In this document: piece after piece, positions 43,463 through 48,371 of the stretch
Position numbering within the stretch: the first letter of the stretch is position 1
How the letters are laid out: the number at the start of each line of letters is the position of its first letter
Assembly: GCA_049602715.1 (NCBI GenBank)
Contig: JBMYRX010000005.1
Coordinates: 1 to 48,371 of the forward strand
DNA from: GCA-2697345 sp049602715
Lineage (GTDB): Bacteria; Pseudomonadota; Alphaproteobacteria; Rhodobacterales; Rhodobacteraceae
Direction: 5' to 3'
Length of the DNA: 48,371 bases
Translations under genes and position numbers: made by a program
Notes under the pieces: generated by a model
Databases searched by the model: none
What the model was told of the DNA's origin: nothing
The model's input: the letters and a program-made list of their open reading frames with translations, nothing else

Positions 43463-44223
43463 TTTTGAAATTATTCATCACTCTGATCTCATATCTCTTA
43501 GCGAATAATGTCTTCGCAGAAGAGTTAGTTGCACAATTATCGAAGGACGAAGTAGCAATTACAGCAAATTTTGATGGTTCAGAAATATTTATATACGGGG
43601 CAATAAAGCGAGATGGGCCTACTAACTCGAATAACCCCTTGGAAGTCCTAATAACAGTTGCCGGACCGGAAAAGCCTATTAATGTTCGAAGAAAATCTAA
43701 AAGGGCATTAATTTGGGTGAACACAGAGTCTATGGAAATAGACTCAGCGCCAAGCTTCTATGCCATAGCTTCGACTGGAAATCTTGAGGAAGTAATCAAT
43801 AATACAGAAGATTTGAGGCACAAGGTATCTATTAATCGAACTATTAGATCTGTAGGAAATTATGAAAAAATAAAAAACGCAGAAGATTTTACAGAAGCAT
43901 TAATTCGTATTCGGCAAAAAAATAATCTTTATCAAGAATTAGACAATAGTATTTCATTGATAGACAATACTTTATTTGCAACGAATATAACTCTTCCCGC
44001 CAATCTCATTGAGGGGGACTATAAAATCCGCTTTTTCTTGATACGTGAAGGAAAAATCTTGGATCACCTTTCAACAAATATCCCAGTTAACAAAGTTGGA
44101 CTAGAACGTTGGATTTTTGTTTTATCCAGAAGGTCACCATTTGCGTACGCACTACTATCGTTATTTATTGCTATATCTTCTGGTTGGATGGCGTCTACGG
44201 TGTTCCGATATATCAGAGTATAG
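43459..44223 (+). CDS. TIGR02186-type membrane-anchored periplasmic protein
   Basis: A 254-residue protein with an N-terminal signal peptide (ILKLFITLISYLLANNVFA), a long periplasmic beta-rich domain opening LVAQLSKDEVAITANFDGSEIFIYGAI, and one C-terminal membrane helix (about 226-247). TIGR02186-family proteins are almost always encoded beside a TauE/SafE exporter, which fits here. The biochemical function is unknown. The start is TTG overlapping the exporter stop. A second TTG two codons on is an equal choice. Confidence 0.82.
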   Translation: MILKLFITLISYLLANNVFAEELVAQLSKDEVAITANFDGSEIFIYGAIKRDGPTNSNNPLEVLITVAGPEKPINVRRKSKRALIWVNTESMEIDSAPSFYAIASTGNLEEVINNTEDLRHKVSINRTIRSVGNYEKIKNAEDFTEALIRIRQKNNLYQELDNSISLIDNTLFATNITLPANLIEGDYKIRFFLIREGKILDHLSTNIPVNKVGLERWIFVLSRRSPFAYALLSLFIAISSGWMASTVFRYIRV

Positions 44224-44225
44224 GT

Positions 44226-45728
44226 TTAAACTTTATACTCTAGATCGTCTATGCTTAAAGGTTGACTGGGTCTCTCCAATCTATTTTTATCCACCCAAAT
44301 AAGTGTGCTTTGTGCCCGGGTTACAGCAACATAAGCTAATCTCTTCCATAAAGGTATTCCTGCCTCAATCCGCCCGGAGCTCGCAGCCGCAAATATGTCT
44401 GGAGCAAACACCTGTACTGTTTTCCATTGTGATCCCTGAGACTTGTGAACAGTAATTGCCGCTCCATGTAAAAAAGAAGCTCCCATACGTGCAGCAAAAG
44501 GAATAAATGGTTGATCTTCATCGTTAGTTTCAATTTTTATTATTGAAGCTGCACTAACTTCTGGATCCTCTGCACCTAAAACATGTAGTTTGGAAAAACC
44601 TGTTTTCCTCCCTGGTCCAAGATATATGACCTGGGCGCCCTTTACTAGACCTCTAGCCTCCAAATCAACTCTCTTTTTCCGATGTTTTATAGGTAGCTCA
44701 ATCCCATCACAGATTAACGGTTCACCTGGAATTAATTCATTTAAAGAAGTACCAAACGCTAATCGATAAGCATTAATTAGTCGAATTCTGGTCTTATTAC
44801 GCCATACCAGCACTGGAGACCTAGACATTAAATCGGCATTTACGCGAGAGGCTCGGATGATACGTTTGTCAGTTTTTGATACTTCCTCAATCAAACTCTC
44901 AAAGTCAGAGAACGTTATTTGCGGATTTCCTAGAGCATGTGCTAAATCTAAAATTGGATTATCTGAGCTTTGCCGATGTACTCTTGATAAATAGATTTTT
45001 CTATCTTTATCTAAACTTTCAAATACCATTTTGTCAGATTTTGATATTGATGGAAGTTGAGCAGGATCTCCAAACAATATTAGTGTGGTAAATAACTCTG
45101 ATAAATCTTTTAGTTGATCACTATCTAGCATCGAAGCCTCATCAACAAACCCAATATCCAAAGGTTCTTCTCGTCTCTTCCAACCTTTTATAAAGTCTGA
45201 TCCTTTTATTCCTATGCTAGCAAGAGCTCCTGGTATCGAGTTATTTATGTTATAGAATTGAAGAGCTCGATCTAAAGAGGACCCATCAAAACGCTCTACT
45301 TCTGGTTTTTTTCCAGAACCTGAAAGCCAGTTAGCAATCTTTTCATAATCAGGATGATAAAGCGGCGTATATAGAGCCCTGTGAATTGTGGTCGCTGGGA
45401 CCTTCCTATTTCTTAGTATACTAGCTGCTTTATTTGTTGGGGCTAGAATTGATAATGTTCTAAATTCCTCGCTTATTACTTTGAAATATTCTGATGAATT
45501 AACTATCACACCACTTTTTTTTACCGCTTCAACTAAATCTGCGAGTAACATAGTCTTTCCAGAACCAGCTTTACCAATGATTGCTAAAATTTTATTAACT
45601 TGGGGCTTTTCTTTAATCGCTGTATTAAGGTTAATATCAACCCCGCTCTCCAGTAAACTATTTTTAATAGTATCATAAGCTTGAATTTGATCAGGAGAGT
45701 AATCTATGTATTTGGAAACATCTGCCAT
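44226..45728 (-). CDS. RecD-like / PIF1-type AAA helicase
   Basis: A 500-residue superfamily 1 helicase. Walker A GKAGSGKT lies at residues 52-59, a Q-motif-like YSPDQIQAYDTI at 10-21, motif Ia LAPTNKAAS, Walker B GFVDEASMLD, motif III LFGDPAQLPS, and the C-terminal UvrD-like IT-VHKSQGSQW and YVAVTRAQSTL. The domain order matches the short RecD2/Dda-like helicases, without RecB or RecC partners here. It ends two bases after the convergent TIGR02186 gene. A role in DNA repair or replication restart is likely but not specific. Confidence 0.85.
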   Translation of the reverse strand: MADVSKYIDYSPDQIQAYDTIKNSLLESGVDINLNTAIKEKPQVNKILAIIGKAGSGKTMLLADLVEAVKKSGVIVNSSEYFKVISEEFRTLSILAPTNKAASILRNRKVPATTIHRALYTPLYHPDYEKIANWLSGSGKKPEVERFDGSSLDRALQFYNINNSIPGALASIGIKGSDFIKGWKRREEPLDIGFVDEASMLDSDQLKDLSELFTTLILFGDPAQLPSISKSDKMVFESLDKDRKIYLSRVHRQSSDNPILDLAHALGNPQITFSDFESLIEEVSKTDKRIIRASRVNADLMSRSPVLVWRNKTRIRLINAYRLAFGTSLNELIPGEPLICDGIELPIKHRKKRVDLEARGLVKGAQVIYLGPGRKTGFSKLHVLGAEDPEVSAASIIKIETNDEDQPFIPFAARMGASFLHGAAITVHKSQGSQWKTVQVFAPDIFAAASSGRIEAGIPLWKRLAYVAVTRAQSTLIWVDKNRLERPSQPLSIDDLEYKV

Positions 45729-45856
45729 TTGAAAAGGTGTATAAGTATTATAATCAAAACTCTAGTATTTTTAAATTAATAGCGTATCAAAGATGTCATA
45801 GACAATTTAAGAATTTCTACTAAAACGGGCTCTGAATATTAACTAATGGGGGTTTT

Positions 45857-46564
45857 ATGACTATTCATATTGGCGCTTCAAGTGAAGATATTGCCGAAAC
45901 AGTATTATTACCAGGAGATCCATATAGGGCTAAATGGGCTGCACATACCTTTCTGGATGATGTAAAACTAGTTAATGAAACTCGGGGGATGCTGGGTTTC
46001 ACAGGATATTGGAAAGGTAATAAGGTTACTGTCCAAGGATCAGGTATGGGGATGCCATCTCTCTCGATATATGTTAATGAACTAATTAGAGAATATAGTG
46101 CAAAAACGCTAATTAGAATTGGATCTACTGGCGCCATGCAAGAAAGTATAGCACTTAGAGATATAATATTAGCTGTTACAGCTTCAACTATTTCAAATCC
46201 CTCAACCAGTATTTTTAAAGACTTAAATTTTTCTCCCGTGGCAAATTGGGAACTTCTTAATAAAGCAGCTAAAATTGCTGAAGCAAAAAAACTTAAAACT
46301 CATATAGGCGGGATTTACTCTTCTGACACGTTTTATGATGAACGACCCGATCTAACCAAAGAAATGATTCGACATGGGGTATTAGCGGTAGAAATGGAAA
46401 CTGCTGAACTCTATACACTTGCGGCTCGGTACAATTGTAGAGCCTTATCGATATTAACCGCATCTGATCATCTTATAACAAAAGAAGAATTACCCTCTTC
46501 CGAAAGAGAAAAAAGTTTCTCATCAATGGTCGAACTTGCTTTGGAAACGGCTTTAGGGGAATAG
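45857..46564 (+). CDS. deoD: Purine-nucleoside phosphorylase DeoD
   Basis: A 235-residue hexameric phosphorylase cleaving purine (deoxy)nucleosides with phosphate. GASSEDIAETVLLPGDPYRAKW, the phosphate-binding RIGSTGAMQ, the AVEMETAELYTLAA nucleoside-binding segment and the catalytic-aspartate TASDHL are typical. A strong GGGGG ribosome-binding site precedes the ATG, and the 9-base half-site of the BMP-operon palindrome lies just before it. It presumably processes nucleosides imported by the BMP transporter. Its stop is directly adjacent to the convergent ABC permease gene. Confidence 0.95.
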   Translation: MTIHIGASSEDIAETVLLPGDPYRAKWAAHTFLDDVKLVNETRGMLGFTGYWKGNKVTVQGSGMGMPSLSIYVNELIREYSAKTLIRIGSTGAMQESIALRDIILAVTASTISNPSTSIFKDLNFSPVANWELLNKAAKIAEAKKLKTHIGGIYSSDTFYDERPDLTKEMIRHGVLAVEMETAELYTLAARYNCRALSILTASDHLITKEELPSSEREKSFSSMVELALETALGE

Positions 46565-47326
46565 TTACGGTTTTAGTCTATAACCTGTTCGGAATATAAA
46601 AGCTATTACGGCCACACATGCGAGGGTAAATACAGCAATCGCAAGCAAGCTTATTCCAACATTTACATCAGCTGTTCCAAAAAAAGACCACCTAAAACCA
46701 GAAATTAAATAAACTATCGGATTAAACATAGAAATAACTTGCCATATTGGAGGTAACATTGAAATCGAATAAAAACTTCCTCCTAAAAATACTAACGGTG
46801 TAAGAACCAATAGCGGTATCATCTGAACTTGATCAAAGTTCTTGGCCCAAATTCCAATAATAAATCCAAAGAGACTAAAGCTTAAACAGGTTAATAATAG
46901 GAAAAGTAACATTAAAATGGGATACTGTATCTTTAGATCAACAAATAAATGCGCTGTGACTAGTACCACAAGACCAATCATAAAAGATTTTGTTGCAGCA
47001 GCTCCAACGTAACCTATGATAATTTCAAAAGAATTTATTGGCGCTGACAAAACTTCAAAAATTGTCCCAACGAATTTTGGTAAATATATTCCAAAGCTAG
47101 CAAAAGAAGTACTCTGAGTCATTATATTTAACATGATAAGACCAGGAACAATGTACGCACCATAACTCACATTATCTATAGCCCCTACTCTACTTCCGAT
47201 AGCAGTCCCAAAAACAACAAAATATAGTGAGGTTGAAATTATTGGAGACACGAAACTCTGTAAAAAAGTACGAAAAAACCTAGTCATCTCATAAATATAA
47301 ATAGCTCTGATAGCTGCTAGGTTCAT
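46565..47326 (-). CDS. ABC-2 type exporter permease
   Basis: A 253-residue membrane protein with six predicted helices of the ABC-2 type (YadH/NodJ-like). The cytoplasmic N-terminus is IYIYEMTRFFRTFLQSFVSP, the conserved FSLFGFIIGIWAKNFDQVQMIPLLVLTPLVFLGG region lies in the middle, and SMFNPIVYLISGFRWSFFG near the C-terminus. It partners the ATPase directly upstream, whose stop is immediately adjacent to its start. The substrate (drug, lipid or polysaccharide) is not recognisable. Confidence 0.9.
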   Translation of the reverse strand: MNLAAIRAIYIYEMTRFFRTFLQSFVSPIISTSLYFVVFGTAIGSRVGAIDNVSYGAYIVPGLIMLNIMTQSTSFASFGIYLPKFVGTIFEVLSAPINSFEIIIGYVGAAATKSFMIGLVVLVTAHLFVDLKIQYPILMLLFLLLTCLSFSLFGFIIGIWAKNFDQVQMIPLLVLTPLVFLGGSFYSISMLPPIWQVISMFNPIVYLISGFRWSFFGTADVNVGISLLAIAVFTLACVAVIAFIFRTGYRLKP

Positions 47327-48259
47327 TTATTTTACTCCAACCAAATCTGTAAAAATTTCTTCCAGTGTCGACTGGCGTGTAGAAACATCCCTAAGGACCA
47401 TTCCGGCATTCGAAATGTCATTCAATAACTTGGTAATACCAGTTCTTTGAGAGTTTACATCGTAAGAATAAATCAAAATATTCCTTTTACTATTAAACTC
47501 AAGATTATATTTGGTTAAAGATTTTGGGATTTTGTCAATTGGTTCTTGTAATTCTATTTTTAGCTCTTTTTTTCCTAATTTTTCCATTAGGGCTTTTTTC
47601 TCGCTAAGCAATACCATTTTCCCATGATCCATTACTCCTATTCTATCGGCTATAGCTTCGGCTTCCTCTATATAATGAGTGGTAAGAATGATTGTCACTC
47701 CAGCCTCTCGAAGTGAATTAACAATAGCCCACATGTCTTTCCGGAGTTCAACATCTACTCCTGCTGTGGGTTCATCTAAAAAAAGTATTCTTGGTTCGTG
47801 GCTCAAAGCCTTAGCAATCAAAACTCTGCGTTTCATACCACCCGATAGCTGCATTATCGGAGTATCACATTTATCTTCTAAGGATAGTTTTTTAAGAACT
47901 TCTCTCAAGTAAGCGTCGTTTTTCTTGTGTCCAAATAAACCTCTAGAAAACCTTAAAGTATTCATAACAGTTTCAAATGAATCTAAAAATAGTTCTTGAG
48001 GAACTAAGCCAATTAAGCTTCGCGTCGCTCGATAGTCACTAATCGCGTCAAAACCTCCTACCATTATCGTACCTGATGAAGGTTTAACCAGCCCACACAC
48101 TAGAGAAATTAATGTTGTTTTACCTGCACCATTAGGTCCCAATAAAGCTAAAATTTCTCCTTCTAAGATATCTAAAGAAATATTTTCTAAAGCGTTAATT
48201 TCTGAACTTTTAGAATTATATATCTTGGAGAGATTATTTATACTAATTATAGATTGCAA
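47327..48259 (-). CDS. ABC exporter ATP-binding protein (YadG/CcmA-like)
   Basis: A 310-residue ATPase with Walker A GPNGAGKTT, signature QLSGGMKRRVLIAKAL and Walker B ILFLDEPTAGVD, followed by a C-terminal extension of about 90 residues (KKELKIELQEPIDKIP to LEEIFTDLVGVK) usual in ABC-2 exporters. The start at TTG 48259 was chosen because GGAG lies 11 bases upstream and MQSIISINNLSKIYN is a normal N-terminus. A frame 30 codons longer would add an unconserved sequence. It forms a transporter with the permease that follows. Confidence 0.9.
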   Translation of the reverse strand: MQSIISINNLSKIYNSKSSEINALENISLDILEGEILALLGPNGAGKTTLISLVCGLVKPSSGTIMVGGFDAISDYRATRSLIGLVPQELFLDSFETVMNTLRFSRGLFGHKKNDAYLREVLKKLSLEDKCDTPIMQLSGGMKRRVLIAKALSHEPRILFLDEPTAGVDVELRKDMWAIVNSLREAGVTIILTTHYIEEAEAIADRIGVMDHGKMVLLSEKKALMEKLGKKELKIELQEPIDKIPKSLTKYNLEFNSKRNILIYSYDVNSQRTGITKLLNDISNAGMVLRDVSTRQSTLEEIFTDLVGVK

Positions 48260-48371
48260 AATATAAATTTCTCCGACTGCGGTTTCTTTCGGTGTGTAAG
48301 GCTTTATATGGTGTTTATACCTACAGTGTACAACCCCCTCCATCATCATATATACTTAAGAAAAATAATCA

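Noticed and set aside
1..48371. tRNA, rRNA, insertion sequence, prophage or CRISPR elements
   Set aside because: All gaps were read. None has a cloverleaf, terminal inverted repeats with transposase, integrase genes or regularly spaced repeats.

Overview
The window looks like a chromosome segment of an AT-rich alphaproteobacterium, most likely a low-GC marine member of the Rhodobacterales (Roseobacter-like). That placement is an inference from gene order rather than from any marker gene. The supporting neighbourhoods are lgt / MidA-like methyltransferase / pgeF; an Lrp regulator divergent from trxB; a fused sat-cysC; ydcH-purE-purK; an ECF sigma locus with a CpxP-like protein and an EF-hand protein; mce-DUF1467; a membrane-anchored MoeB-like gene with dut and coaBC; glnD-murJ-trpS-usp-nfuA-tsaB-rimI; and TauE/SafE paired with a TIGR02186-type protein. 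Coding density is very high and neighbouring genes often overlap by a few bases. TTG and GTG starts are common. I see no tRNA or rRNA gene, insertion sequence, prophage or CRISPR array.

Layout. 0-8.4 kb: ubiK-like gene divergent from lgt-midA-pgeF, Lrp/AsnC regulator divergent from trxB, bifunctional sat-cysC, then ydcH-like, purE and purK. 8.4-8.65 kb: a promoter and a structured non-coding RNA, probably 6S RNA. 8.6-10.7 kb (minus strand): EF-hand secreted protein, ECF sigma factor, a membrane protein with a duplicated motif (candidate anti-sigma factor) and a CpxP-like protein. 11-14.2 kb: topA, a 24-residue membrane mini-ORF coupled to it, and a nitroreductase. 14.2-16.7 kb (minus): aspS-mce-DUF1467. 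17-20.8 kb: carB (no carA beside it) and tdk. 20.8-25.4 kb (minus): coaBC-dut-moeB-like, then ybjN-proC-csaA. 25.6-26.7 kb: cobU-cobC. 26.7-28.6 kb (minus): rsmI-gshB. 28.7-37.7 kb: LpoA-like lipoprotein, glnD, murJ, trpS (frameshifted), usp, nfuA, tsaB, rimI. 37.8-42.5 kb: a complete BMP-type nucleoside ABC importer. 42.5-44.2 kb: TauE/SafE exporter plus TIGR02186 partner. 44.2-45.7 kb (minus): RecD-like helicase. 45.9-46.6 kb: deoD. 46.6-48.3 kb (minus): a drug/polysaccharide-type ABC exporter.

Most of the content is housekeeping: purine and pyrimidine synthesis and salvage, CoA, glutathione and cobamide metabolism, nitrogen sensing (GlnD), cell-wall precursor flipping (MurJ), tRNA charging and modification. 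The BMP importer and DeoD probably form one purine-nucleoside uptake and salvage pathway.

No clearly new multi-gene system is present. The points most worth a second look are: (1) a single-base frameshift in the essential gene trpS; (2) an Irr/ICE-like palindrome directly upstream of a good promoter for nfuA; (3) the structured RNA after purK; (4) the ECF sigma locus whose candidate anti-sigma protein carries a 39-residue tandem duplication; (5) a 13-bp GC-rich hairpin inside the first codons of the BMP-transporter ATPase; (6) a 23-bp palindrome before the BMP operon, with its half-site repeated before deoD; and (7) the tiny membrane ORF overlapping the topA stop codon.
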